This document shows positions 8,449 to 16,304 of a DNA stretch of 37,678 nt, in pieces; position 1 is the first letter of the stretch, and the number at the start of each line of letters is the position of its first letter. The translations under genes were made by a program, and so were the position numbers. Below the pieces are notes generated by a model. The model ran no database searches, was not told where the DNA came from, and worked only from the letters and a program-made list of their open reading frames with translations. Source of the stretch: an uncultured Pseudomonadota bacterium (lineage in GTDB: Bacteria > Pseudomonadota > Gammaproteobacteria > Steroidobacterales > Steroidobacteraceae); the NCBI GenBank assembly GCA_903938365.1, contig CAJACZ010000019.1:1-37678 (forward strand), written 5' to 3'.

Positions 8449-8477
8449 AAAAACCGCCGGGGCGCGGGCCCCGGAGG
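8449..8477 (-). terminator. Intrinsic terminator after the RRM gene
   Basis: On the minus strand a GC-rich hairpin (stem of about ten pairs with one T-C mismatch, core CCGGGGC/GCCCCGG, loop CCGC) is followed directly by five T. It lies 16 bases beyond the stop codon of the RRM gene, so it should end that transcript before the methyltransferase gene. Confidence 0.7.
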
Positions 8478-8493
8478 CCTGCGTTACGGCAGT

Positions 8494-8769
8494 CTAGCGC
8501 CGGTAGGGGCCGCCCGGCGGCCGGGGCGGTCGCTCCTGTGCCTCATTGACGCGGAGCGCGCGCCCGTTCATCGAGTAGCCGTTGAGCGCCTGGATGGCGC
8601 CCGGGGCGTCACCCGAGGGCATGTCGACGAAGCAGAAGCCGCGCGGCCTGCCCGTCTCCCGATCGTTGATGAGCTTTACGGAGTCGACCTTGCCGTGGCG
8701 TTCAAACAGGACACGGATATCGGCCTCGCCGGCGGAAAAGGGGAGGTTCCCCACATAGATTGTCGTCAT
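8494..8769 (-). CDS. Small RRM-domain RNA-binding protein
   Basis: This 91-residue protein consists of one RNA recognition motif plus a Pro/Arg-rich tail. RNP2 is IYVGNL (residues 4-9) and RNP1 is RGFCFVDM (about 43-50), with the conserved aromatic positions present in RNP2 (Tyr5) and RNP1 (Phe45, Phe47). Such single-RRM proteins occur in many proteobacteria and cyanobacteria, often as cold- or stress-responsive RNA chaperones. The gene stands alone: a terminator follows it and another closes the upstream transcription unit. A purine run (GAGAGAGAGAC) serves as the SD, and the leader is long (see 8770-9021), which fits post-transcriptional control. Confidence 0.92.
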   Translation of the reverse strand: MTTIYVGNLPFSAGEADIRVLFERHGKVDSVKLINDRETGRPRGFCFVDMPSGDAPGAIQALNGYSMNGRALRVNEAQERPPRPPGGPYRR

Positions 8770-9021
8770 CCAACCGTCTCTCTCTCGAAAGGCGGGCGAT
8801 GGCCGGCACGCGGAGGGGCGTGCCGCAGCTCCCGCGTGGTTTCAACTACAGGTCTGGGTTTCGACGCACACGATCGTCCGTCATCACTGTGAACGTCAGG
8901 CGCTTCGCCCGCTTCCTGCACCCGTCCGCGCACGCATCAGCCGAGGCGGACCAGCCGATGCTACTCCGGCCCGAGCGAGCAAGTAAACGCCGAAAAATAC
9001 CGGTCGCAGTGTAAGCGGCGC
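8770..9021 (-). promoter_or_regulatory. Long leader/promoter region of the RRM gene
   Basis: This roughly 250-base stretch holds no convincing gene; a 68-codon minus-strand frame (8846-9052) starts inside the terminator and looks spurious. On the minus strand a perfect seven-pair hairpin, GGCACGC/GCGTGCC at 8805-8824, sits about 36 bases upstream of the RRM start. Its six-base loop reads CCCTCC, complementary to an SD sequence. I see no good -35/-10 pair. Confidence 0.4.
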
Positions 9022-9048
9022 AAAAAAAACGCCCGGCAGAGCCGGGCG
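9022..9048 (-). terminator. Intrinsic terminator after the DUF1838 gene
   Basis: On the minus strand a perfect eight-pair stem (CGCCCGGC/GCCGGGCG, three-base loop) is followed by eight T. It begins about 30 bases after the DUF1838 stop codon, a textbook Rho-independent terminator. Confidence 0.93.
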
Positions 9049-9078
9049 TCATGGGTCACGCGCCAGTGCGCTTCCGGG

Positions 9079-9975
9079 TCATTTCTTTGGCGTGGCCGGC
9101 GGGACCTTCTTCTTGAAGTAGGTCCAGCTGGTCTCGTTCTCGCGCGTGTCGTCGCCCGGGGGCGGCGTGCGGTACTCGGGGTAGGTCGTCTCGACCGCGC
9201 GCAGGATGACGGGCGGCAACTGCTCGAAGCTGTCCAGCTTCCGGCCGGCCGCGTGGATGTAGATCATCCCGGCCCGATCGCCCATTTCCATCCAGGGCAG
9301 CCAGCTGGCGAGGCGTACCCAGCCCACCTGGACGGCGGGGTTGAGGTTCTTCGGGTCGACCATTTCGTCGATGTTGCCGAAGAAGTTGAACATCTCGGTC
9401 GCGTGGTAAGTGCCGCCGACGTACTTCTGGTAATCGCCACCCAGCGGGTTGGTGTAGAAGAGCGGAACCGTCAGCGTGTTCCACCAGGTCTTGCCGCTGA
9501 TGGTGCCGTTCCACGTCGCAGGCTTGCCATCGGCGCCGTAGGGGAACGACGGGCGCTGGTTCACCGGATCGTTGGCGGTCTGCAGGACGTTGACCGTCTG
9601 GTTGGTCCACGGATTGGTCCAGGTGCGCAGCAGTTCGCCGGTCACCGGGTCCGTGTAGAGCAGCAGTTCGCGGGAGACCAGCCGCCAGCCCGTCCCGCGC
9701 TTCTCGTCCTTCACGGTGACGCAGGTGCGGACGTTCATGCCCTCGACGTTGAACAGCTTGCGGTCGCGTTCGCCGGGCACGCGGCTGAAGCCCTCGCCGT
9801 GGAACCAGTACACGGTGGGTTCGCCGTCCTTCATGGAGCACTGGGTCTTGCGCCCGGCGATGCTGGCGCCTTCGGGCGTCTTGAGGTCCACGGTCTTCGC
9901 AGCGTGTGCGGCCGATGCGCCCAGGGCCAGCAGCGAGGCCGTCAGGGCGGTGCGTAGCGAGAGAGTGAGTGTCAT
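9079..9975 (-). CDS. Secreted DUF1838 family protein
   Basis: This 298-residue protein has a clear signal peptide (MTLTLSLR, hydrophobic core, ASAAHA cleavage site), so it is exported. The body matches DUF1838 as I know it: GEGFSRVPGERDRKLFNVEGMNVRTC, SRELLLYTDPVTGELLRTWTNPWT and ANDPVN are the family's conserved runs. The function is unknown. Members occur with catabolic genes in environmental proteobacteria. Trp, Tyr and Asn-Pro rich segments suggest a beta-rich fold. GGAGAAA lies eight bases before the ATG. A promoter and a terminator flank it, so it is monocistronic. Confidence 0.88.
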   Translation of the reverse strand: MTLTLSLRTALTASLLALGASAAHAAKTVDLKTPEGASIAGRKTQCSMKDGEPTVYWFHGEGFSRVPGERDRKLFNVEGMNVRTCVTVKDEKRGTGWRLVSRELLLYTDPVTGELLRTWTNPWTNQTVNVLQTANDPVNQRPSFPYGADGKPATWNGTISGKTWWNTLTVPLFYTNPLGGDYQKYVGGTYHATEMFNFFGNIDEMVDPKNLNPAVQVGWVRLASWLPWMEMGDRAGMIYIHAAGRKLDSFEQLPPVILRAVETTYPEYRTPPPGDDTRENETSWTYFKKKVPPATPKK

Positions 9976-10011
9976 CGGGTTTCTCCAGGTGCCGGTGTGC
10001 TTCAGCCAAAG

Positions 10012-10029
10012 ATCATATCATCATGATGA
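10012..10029 (-). promoter_or_regulatory. Extended -10 promoter with adjacent palindrome, DUF1838 gene
   Basis: On the minus strand TGATATGAT (10012-10020) is an extended -10 element (TGn plus TATGAT) with no recognisable -35 box. Immediately upstream and partly overlapping is a perfect 12-base palindrome, TCATCATGATGA (10018-10029), a candidate operator. Transcription would begin near 10005, leaving a leader of about 30 bases with a good SD. Confidence 0.55.
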
Positions 10030-10066
10030 ATTTCCGGTGCCCCTGCGGGCATCGGCGGTCGTCCGC

Positions 10067-10423
10067 TCAGGGCCGCCGGATGGGCTGCATGTGCCGATCG
10101 ACCTCCGGGTGGATCTGCGAGACCGGCACGCGATCGCGCACGAGTTCCGACATCACCCGCTGCGTGAACGCGGCCAGGTCATCGGCGCGGGCCTGTGCCT
10201 GGCCGGGGTCGTCCTGGTGGTTTTCGACCGCGTCCACCGGCAGCACCCGCCGCGAGGTGAGCTCGGCTTCGAGCGCGGCGAGGCGCTCCCGCAGCAGGTA
10301 GACCTCGGCCGTGAGCGCGACGATCGCGCCGACCGCGTTGTCCATCGGCAGCGCGCCGAGGAAGTCAGGCTCGACGGCCTTCACCGGGCCCTGGAGGGCG
10401 GCGTGGAATGTTTTCTCGTTCAT
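10067..10423 (-). CDS. Hypothetical protein, 118 residues, partner of the methyltransferase
   Basis: I do not recognise this protein. Its ATG overlaps the TGA of the upstream methyltransferase as ATGA, so the two are translationally coupled and probably work together. It has no signal peptide. A central amphipathic segment (about residues 32-55, with AEVYLLRERLAALEAEL) could form a coiled coil, and the rest is polar. The two-gene arrangement suggests a cofactor or dimerisation partner for the methyltransferase, which is inference from context only. Confidence 0.72.
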   Translation of the reverse strand: MNEKTFHAALQGPVKAVEPDFLGALPMDNAVGAIVALTAEVYLLRERLAALEAELTSRRVLPVDAVENHQDDPGQAQARADDLAAFTQRVMSELVRDRVPVSQIHPEVDRHMQPIRRP

Positions 10424-11553
10424 TTTTCGAAGACGTAGAGGTTCCAGTAGTTGGCATTGATCGGCGCCCGGCCCGGTCGCTTGACCGAACGGTTGAGCCG
10501 TTCGAAAGGCTCGATGCTGACCTTCGAGAATCCTGCCTCGCGCGCCAGTTCGCCGATCGGGGTCTCGTACCACGGGGTCGAGTAGGTCTCGTTGTTCGTC
10601 CAGGCATGGCTGCGCTGCAGCACGTTCTGGAACGGATCGCCTGGCCGCAGGTGGAACTCGTGCCCGGCGAACAGGCCGCCGGGCCTGAGCACGCGGCAGG
10701 CCTCGGCGAGCAGCGCCGGCGTGTGCGCGGGGGCGAGCTCGTGCAGCATGAAATTGAAGAACACCAGGTCGAAGCTGTTGTCCGGATAGTCGAGGTGTTC
10801 GAGGTCCTGCTGCGACAGGAAGAACCGGTAGCCGCGTTCGCGCGCGCGCTGGTTCGCCAGCAGCAGGCAGGGCGCCGACAGGTCGACGCCGTGGCACTCG
10901 GATTCCGGGTGCGACTCCTGCCAGGTCATCAGCGCGGCGCCGTGGCCGGTCCCCCAGTCGAGCACGCGCGCGTAGTCACGCTTCGGCAGGGTCTCGAACA
11001 GGATCCGGTAGATGCCGTTCGGATCGGCGTGGGCGGGTACGGTGGTGCGCCGGCCGATCTCGTAGGCCACGCCGTCGAGGATGTCCTTGGCGACGCCGCC
11101 GGTGTGCTGGTGGAACGGCACGTGGCGGAAATACTCCGGGAGCTCCAGCTGCGGGTCGAGCCGCAGCTGCGCGGGCGGCGTGGCGGCGGCCGTGGCCTCG
11201 AGCTGCGCGGCCAGCGTCGCGCGCTGGGCCTCGAGCAGGGCGAAGATGCCGAGCGAGGAACGGTGGTACTTGAACCGCTGCAGGTTGCGGTACGCCCAGC
11301 AGTAGAACTGGAACTCGGTGAGCCCGTCGAGGACGGCCTCGGCGGCGCGCCAGTCCGCCGGCGGCCCCGCAGCGCCGGGGGCTTCGAGGGCGCGTTCGTA
11401 GGCGTCATGCATCTGCCCGACCAGCGGCCCCTCCATGTAGTTGCGCGCGGCGCGCAGGAAGGCGTGGTAGCTGCGGAAGTCGCGGCTTTCGCGCACCGTG
11501 AGGGGCGCGGCCGGCGGAGTTCCGGGATCGAGCGGCTGGAGGGCGGCGTTCAT
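10420..11553 (-). CDS. Class I SAM-dependent methyltransferase
   Basis: This 377-residue protein has an N-terminal helical region (about 1-180) of unknown role and a C-terminal class I methyltransferase domain. Motif I is VLDWGTGHGAALMTW, the acidic post-I residue is in CHGVDLSAP, motif IV is FDLVFFNFMLHEL, and CRVLRPGGLFAGHEF is the post-motif loop. The large N-terminal part and the absence of an obvious RNA- or protein-binding module leave the substrate open; a small molecule is likely. The frame is open to 11682, but the ATG at 11553 has AGGAGA upstream and the extra sequence overlaps the divergent VOC gene. It is coupled to the 118-residue gene downstream. Confidence 0.85.
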   Translation of the reverse strand: MNAALQPLDPGTPPAAPLTVRESRDFRSYHAFLRAARNYMEGPLVGQMHDAYERALEAPGAAGPPADWRAAEAVLDGLTEFQFYCWAYRNLQRFKYHRSSLGIFALLEAQRATLAAQLEATAAATPPAQLRLDPQLELPEYFRHVPFHQHTGGVAKDILDGVAYEIGRRTTVPAHADPNGIYRILFETLPKRDYARVLDWGTGHGAALMTWQESHPESECHGVDLSAPCLLLANQRARERGYRFFLSQQDLEHLDYPDNSFDLVFFNFMLHELAPAHTPALLAEACRVLRPGGLFAGHEFHLRPGDPFQNVLQRSHAWTNNETYSTPWYETPIGELAREAGFSKVSIEPFERLNRSVKRPGRAPINANYWNLYVFEK

Positions 11554-11675
11554 CTGTTCGGGATCTCCTCGCGAAGTGCGGACAGCGTGACACAGCGTGG
11601 CGCCATGAGCCAATGCGCGCCGGTGAGGCGGCCACGCGGGTAGTATCTTCAGAGGCTGGCGCGAGTATCCCCTGA

Positions 11676-12707
11676 ATGTCACACATCGTTGCTCCCCTGG
11701 GCAGTCCTCTTGCGATCGCAGTGGTCAGCTGTGCGTCCCTCGCGACCTCGCGGGCTTTCTACCGGGACGTCCTCGGGCTGGACGCGAGCGGGGTGATCGA
11801 CTGCGCCGGCCCAGCGTTCGAGGCGCTCTGGGGCCTGGGCGCCGGATCGCGCGGGCGGGCCTGCCTGTTGTCGGGCGGCGACTCGCCGGTCGGGCGCATC
11901 CTGCTGGTCGAGTTCGACTCGCCGCAGCGCGAGCCCATCATGCCGGCGGCGGACTCCCGGGTGATCGGCCTCGCCAACCTCAACTTCTACGTCCGCGACA
12001 TCCGGGCGGCGTCGCGGCATCTCGACTCACTGGGGTACCGCAGCTGGACGGAGCCCACCCAGCACGCCTTCGCCGAATCGGTGGGAAATCCTGTCGAGGT
12101 GCTGCTCGATGGCCCGGACGGCGTGCCGTTCAACCTGGTGGAACTGGCCGTCACCGACCCGGCGACCCGCATCGGGCAGATGCGCGCCTACGTCGAGGCG
12201 CAGGGCTACACCCGCACCGGGTTCACCCCGGTCGTGACGGCCTCGCACGTGTGCCGGTCGCTGCCGGCCGCGCGGGCCTTCTGCGAACAGGTGCTGGGCA
12301 TGGGCGCGCTGATCGACGCGGTGCTCGGCGTGCCGTCCGTGAACGCCTTCCTGCGCCTGCCGCCGGATGCGCGCACCCACGTGACCTTCATGCAGGGCGG
12401 CCACATGTTCGGCAAGGTCGCGCTCGCGGAGCCGCTGAACTACGCGACCGCCTGCGTCGACCTGCGGCCGCGTGCCGCGGCGCCGAACATCGGCCTGCTG
12501 GCGCACGCCTTCGAGGTGCCGGACCTCGCCGCGGCCGCGGCCGCGTGCGAGGCGCTCGGCGTCGAGTGGGTCGCGCCCCGCGTGACCGTGGAACTGCCCG
12601 GCCTCGGCAGCCGCGAGGGCTTCATGGTGCGCAACCCGGGCAGCGGCGCGCTGCAGTGGATACTCGCCGCGCCCGCGCCCGCGGCGGTTGCGGCCTACTC
12701 GAGGTAG
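11676..12707 (+). CDS. Double VOC-domain (glyoxalase/dioxygenase fold) protein
   Basis: This 343-residue protein has four beta-alpha-beta modules forming two vicinal-oxygen-chelate domains. The halves begin at about residue 13 (SCASLATSRAFYRDVLGL) and residue 188 (TASHVCRSLPAARAFCEQVLGM), with paired modules near residues 105 and 270. The VOC fold covers glyoxalases, extradiol dioxygenases, isomerases and sequestering proteins. The usual metal-binding His positions are not clearly conserved here (the first strands have Val-Val-Ser and Ala-Ser-His), so the activity is uncertain. The stop overlaps the speA stop tail-to-tail by 13 bases. It diverges from the methyltransferase pair. Confidence 0.8.
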   Translation: MSHIVAPLGSPLAIAVVSCASLATSRAFYRDVLGLDASGVIDCAGPAFEALWGLGAGSRGRACLLSGGDSPVGRILLVEFDSPQREPIMPAADSRVIGLANLNFYVRDIRAASRHLDSLGYRSWTEPTQHAFAESVGNPVEVLLDGPDGVPFNLVELAVTDPATRIGQMRAYVEAQGYTRTGFTPVVTASHVCRSLPAARAFCEQVLGMGALIDAVLGVPSVNAFLRLPPDARTHVTFMQGGHMFGKVALAEPLNYATACVDLRPRAAAPNIGLLAHAFEVPDLAAAAAACEALGVEWVAPRVTVELPGLGSREGFMVRNPGSGALQWILAAPAPAAVAAYSR

Positions 12708-14659
12708 GCGTAGCCGTTCAGTTCGCCCTCGTAGAACCGCTTCAGCGACTGGCTCTCGGCGACGGTCATGCGGCCCTCGCGGATCGCGCGCTCGCAGTCG
12801 CGGGCGAGGGCAGGGTAGAGCTCGGCCACGTCGTACTCCATGTACTCGAGCACTTTGTTGGCGGTGTCGCCCATGACGATCTCGTCGATCCACCAGCCCC
12901 CGCCCTCCTCGAGGCGGATGTGCACGACGTGCGTGTCGCCGAACAGGTTGTGCAGGTCGCCGAGGGTTTCCTGGTACGCCCCGACCAGGAACGCGGCGAG
13001 GTAGTACTCCTCGCCCTCCACCAGGTCGTGCAGTTCCAGCGTGCGCTTCACCTCGCGATGGCTGACGAAGTGATCGATCTTGCCGTCCGAGTCGCAGGTG
13101 ATGTCGGCGAGCACCGCGCGCCGCGTCGGGCACTCGCCCAGCCGGTGGATCGGCATGATCGGGAACAGCTGGTCGATGGCCCAGCTGTCCGGCAGCGACT
13201 GGAACACCGACATGTTGCAGAAATAGATGTCCGACAGGATCGTCTCCAGGTCCTCGAGTTCCTCCGGCACCTCGTCCAGGCGGCGGCAGTAGTCGCGGAT
13301 GCGCGCGCAGGTGGCCCAGTAGAGCCGTTCGGCAAGGCCGCGGAACTCGAGCGACAGCAGCCCGAGGTTGAACATCTGCAGGCATTGCTCGCGGGCGGTC
13401 AGCGCATCGTGCCAGCACTCGACGAGGCGGCGCTCGCTGACCTCGCGATAGGCCTCGAGCAGGTCGCGCACGGGCTGCGGCAGCTCGCGATCGACATGGT
13501 CCGCGTCCTCGCGTCCCGTCACGCGGAACTTGTCGAGCGCCGACGTGCCGAGCGTGTTGAAGATCAGCACGCTGTGGTGTGCGGCGATGGCACGCCCCGA
13601 TTCGCTGACGATCACCGGATGCGGGATGCCGCGTGCGTTGCAGACGCTCGCCACGCGGTAGACCACGTCGTTGGCGTATTCGTCCACCTTGTAGTTCATC
13701 GACGAGGCGTAATTGGTGCCGGAGCCGTCGTAGTCGACCCCCAGGCCGCCGCCGACGTCGATGTATTCGAGGCCTGCGCCGAGCAGCTTGAGTTCCGCGT
13801 AGACGTGCGCGAGCTCGTTGATCGCGTCCTTGACCCGGCGGATGTCCTGCAGCTGGCTGCCGGGGTGGCAGTGCACCAGCTTCAGGCAGTCGAGCATGCC
13901 GCGGCGCCGCAGCACCTCGACCAGTTCGAGGATCTCCGTGATGAAGAGGCCGAACTTCGACTTCTCGCCGGCCGAGTCGCGCCAGCGCCCGGAACCCTCG
14001 CTGGCCAGCTTGACGCGGACGCCGATGGACGGCCGCACGCCATGGCGTTCTGCGTTCCGCAGGATGAGTTCGAGCTCGGAGAAGTTCTCGACCACGGGAA
14101 TGATGGTGCGGCCGAGCTTGGTCGCGAGGATGACCGCCTCGATGTAGCTGTCGTCCTTGAAGCCGTTGCAGACGATCAGGCGGTCGGGCGAGGACTCGCT
14201 CATGGCCATCACGGCCAGCAGCTCGGGCTTGCTGCCGACCTCGAGGCCGAAGCCGAACTCCCGGCCGTGCCGGTAGACGTCCTCGACCACCAGCCGCTGC
14301 TGGTTGACCTTGATCGGGAAGACGGCCGCATAGCGGTTGCGGTAATCGTTCTCGGCGATGGCGCGCGCGAACGCGTCGTGCAGGTGGCGCAGCCGGTGGG
14401 CCAGGATTCCCGAGAACCGCACCACGACCGGTGCGGTCAGTTCGCGGGCCTTGAGCCCCTGGACGACGTCGTAGAGGTCGATCTCGCGCCCGGCGATCTG
14501 GTCGGGTCGCACGACGACGTGGCCGCTGTCGTTGATGGAGAAATACCCCTGGCCCCATGCACCCACGTGGTACAGGTCGTGGGACGCCTCGACGCTCCAG
14601 GACTGCGGGGCACGGCGGGACTGCGCGGCAGCAGCCGCTTCTTTCGTGTGGTTCGACAT
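12695..14659 (-). CDS. speA: Biosynthetic arginine decarboxylase
   Basis: This 654-residue protein is the full length of the SpeA family (fold III PLP enzymes), converting arginine to agmatine and CO2. The PLP lysine is Lys117 in FPIKVNQQ. EVGSKPELL, HCHPGSQL, the phosphate-binding GGGLGVDYDGS and VSESGRA follow in the normal order, and the catalytic-cysteine segment ITCDSDGKID is present. There is no signal peptide, unlike E. coli reports of a periplasmic form. The gene lies 18 bases downstream of sseA on the same strand, so they probably share a promoter. No agmatinase or agmatine deiminase gene is in the window. The divergent unit encodes homospermidine synthase. Confidence 0.97.
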   Translation of the reverse strand: MSNHTKEAAAAAQSRRAPQSWSVEASHDLYHVGAWGQGYFSINDSGHVVVRPDQIAGREIDLYDVVQGLKARELTAPVVVRFSGILAHRLRHLHDAFARAIAENDYRNRYAAVFPIKVNQQRLVVEDVYRHGREFGFGLEVGSKPELLAVMAMSESSPDRLIVCNGFKDDSYIEAVILATKLGRTIIPVVENFSELELILRNAERHGVRPSIGVRVKLASEGSGRWRDSAGEKSKFGLFITEILELVEVLRRRGMLDCLKLVHCHPGSQLQDIRRVKDAINELAHVYAELKLLGAGLEYIDVGGGLGVDYDGSGTNYASSMNYKVDEYANDVVYRVASVCNARGIPHPVIVSESGRAIAAHHSVLIFNTLGTSALDKFRVTGREDADHVDRELPQPVRDLLEAYREVSERRLVECWHDALTAREQCLQMFNLGLLSLEFRGLAERLYWATCARIRDYCRRLDEVPEELEDLETILSDIYFCNMSVFQSLPDSWAIDQLFPIMPIHRLGECPTRRAVLADITCDSDGKIDHFVSHREVKRTLELHDLVEGEEYYLAAFLVGAYQETLGDLHNLFGDTHVVHIRLEEGGGWWIDEIVMGDTANKVLEYMEYDVAELYPALARDCERAIREGRMTVAESQSLKRFYEGELNGYAYLE

Positions 14660-14677
14660 GCGCGCGACGATAGCAAA

Positions 14678-15532
14678 TCAGTCCGCGCCCGTGGTTACGG
14701 GTCGCGACGGGTCGCGGATCCACTCGCTCCACGAGCCGGCATACAGGCGCGCGCCGCCCAGGCCGGCCTGTTCCATCGCCAGCAGGTTCAGGCAGGCGCT
14801 GACGCCGGAGCCGCACATGGCGACCATCTCGCGGGGCGCGCGCGGGCCCAGGGTGGCTTGCCATGCGGCCCGCAACAGGTCCGGCGGGAGCAGTCGCCCG
14901 TCCGGGCCGAGGTTGCGCGTGAAGGGATGGTTCACGGCGCCCGGAACGTGACCGGCGACCGGGTCGATGGTTTCGTTCTGGCCGGCGTAGCGGTCTGCGC
15001 CGCGGGCATCGACCAGTCGCACGGTTCCCGCCGCGAGTTCCTGCGACAGTCCGGTGGCGTCGACGAGCCACGTCGCGTCCGGCCGGGGCTGGAGGCTGCG
15101 GGGCGGTGCGCTCGCCGTGCCCGTGTCCAGGGGGTGCCCGGCGGCGATCCAGGCGGCGAGCCCGCCGTCGAGCAGGGCGACCCGCTGCACGCCGATCCAG
15201 CGCAGCAGCCACCATGCCCGCGCTGCGTACATGCCGTTGCCCTGGTCGTAGACCACGACGTCGCTGCCTTCATCGATGCCCCAGGCGCCCGCGCGGCGCG
15301 CCAGATCCTCCGGCGCGGGCAGCGGGTGGCGGCCGCTCGTCGGGGTGACCGGGGAGGAGAGGTCACGGTCGAGGTGCGCATACTGCGCGCCGGGGATGTG
15401 GCCTGCGCCGAAGGCCTGCTCGCCCCAGCCCGGCCGCGCGAGGTCGAAACGGCAGTCGAGCAGGACGCAGCCCGGATCCGGCAGCCCCTGCGCGAGCGTG
15501 GCGACGTCGATCAGCGTTTTACCTTCGGCCAT
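14678..15532 (-). CDS. sseA: 3-mercaptopyruvate/thiosulfate sulfurtransferase (rhodanese)
   Basis: This 284-residue protein has two tandem rhodanese domains: an inactive N-terminal one (about residues 1-135, with GHIPGAQY and DGGLAAW) and a catalytic C-terminal one (about 155-284). The active-site loop is CGSGVSA with the persulfide Cys240. CGSG(V/T)(T/S)A is the mercaptopyruvate sulfurtransferase type (E. coli SseA); thiosulfate enzymes usually have CRKGVTA. It moves sulfur from 3-mercaptopyruvate to thiophilic acceptors in the cytoplasm. GGGGAAG precedes the ATG. The speA start lies 18 bases downstream. Confidence 0.9.
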   Translation of the reverse strand: MAEGKTLIDVATLAQGLPDPGCVLLDCRFDLARPGWGEQAFGAGHIPGAQYAHLDRDLSSPVTPTSGRHPLPAPEDLARRAGAWGIDEGSDVVVYDQGNGMYAARAWWLLRWIGVQRVALLDGGLAAWIAAGHPLDTGTASAPPRSLQPRPDATWLVDATGLSQELAAGTVRLVDARGADRYAGQNETIDPVAGHVPGAVNHPFTRNLGPDGRLLPPDLLRAAWQATLGPRAPREMVAMCGSGVSACLNLLAMEQAGLGGARLYAGSWSEWIRDPSRPVTTGAD

Positions 15533-15584
15533 GGCATCTTCCCCGCGTGACTGGGCCCGAATTCTCCGGGCCCCGGCTTGCCGT

Positions 15585-15590
15585 TACAAT
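15585..15590 (+). promoter_or_regulatory. Candidate -10 element for the GST-homospermidine synthase unit
   Basis: TACAAT (five of six consensus bases) lies 26 bases before the GST start, in the region between the divergent sseA and GST genes. The -35 region (TTCTCC at 17-base spacing) is poor. Confidence 0.35.
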
Positions 15591-15616
15591 CAGGGCGCAT
15601 CAATCAACGGTGGAAA

Positions 15617-16276
15617 ATGGCGATCGACCTCTATTGGGCCAGCGGCAGCGCTTATTCCTGGCGGGTGCTGATGGCGCTCGAGCACAAGCGGCTGCATTAC
15701 GCGAGCCATCTCCTGCAGCTTTCGCTCCAGGAGCAGAAGTCGCCGCAGATGCTGGCGCTGAACCCGCGTGGCCGCCTGCCCGTGCTCAAGGACGGCGACT
15801 ACGTCGTGTTCGAATCCCTCGCGGTGCTCTACTACCTCGACCTCAAGTACCCGGAGCCCCCCATTTTCGGCCGCACGCCGGAAGAAGCCGCGGTGATCAT
15901 GCGGGTGATCAACGAGTTCCAGGCCTATACCGAGGGGCAGTTGATGTCGATCTGCGCGGCTTTCCTCGGTCGACAGCCCGGCATCGTCAGCGAAGCCATC
16001 ACCGATGCGATGCATACGGTGGCGCGCGAGGCCCGCACCATCGAGCAGCGCCTGTCGCGTTCCGACTGGATCGTGGGCGAGTGCTATTCCGCCGCCGACA
16101 TGGTGCTGTTCCCGGCCATCCAGCTGCTGCGCCGTGCGCTCGCGCGCCCGGGCGCCGAGGCGCTGGCGGGCCGTTTCCTGCCCATAGAGGCAAACTATCC
16201 GGCGCTTGGCCGCTGGCTGGCCCGCATCGAGGCGCTTCCGGGTTACGATCGCACCTATCCGCCGCACTGGCGATGA
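15617..16276 (+). CDS. Glutathione S-transferase family protein
   Basis: This 219-residue protein has a thioredoxin-fold N-terminal domain (about 1-80) and an all-helical C-terminal domain (about 90-215). The first-strand region YWASGSAYSWRV carries the probable glutathione-activating Ser, RLPVLKDGD has the conserved cis-Pro, and FESLAVLYYLD has the Glu-Ser that holds the gamma-glutamyl group. This fits the zeta/theta-like bacterial GSTs. The start at 15617 follows GGTGG closely, and an in-frame upstream GTG/ATG adds only non-conserved residues. The homospermidine synthase gene begins 28 bases after the stop on the same strand. Confidence 0.88.
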   Translation: MAIDLYWASGSAYSWRVLMALEHKRLHYASHLLQLSLQEQKSPQMLALNPRGRLPVLKDGDYVVFESLAVLYYLDLKYPEPPIFGRTPEEAAVIMRVINEFQAYTEGQLMSICAAFLGRQPGIVSEAITDAMHTVAREARTIEQRLSRSDWIVGECYSAADMVLFPAIQLLRRALARPGAEALAGRFLPIEANYPALGRWLARIEALPGYDRTYPPHWR

Positions 16277-16304
16277 CAGTCGCGAGGAACCTGACAGGAC
16301 CATC

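Noticed and set aside
12027-15215. Open frames of more than 1,000 codons on both strands across speA-sseA (12027-15215 minus, 12251-15550 plus)
   Set aside because: Their translations are Arg/Ala/Pro-rich with no recognisable motifs and lie out of frame with clearly conserved SpeA and SseA. Long shadow frames are expected at this GC content.
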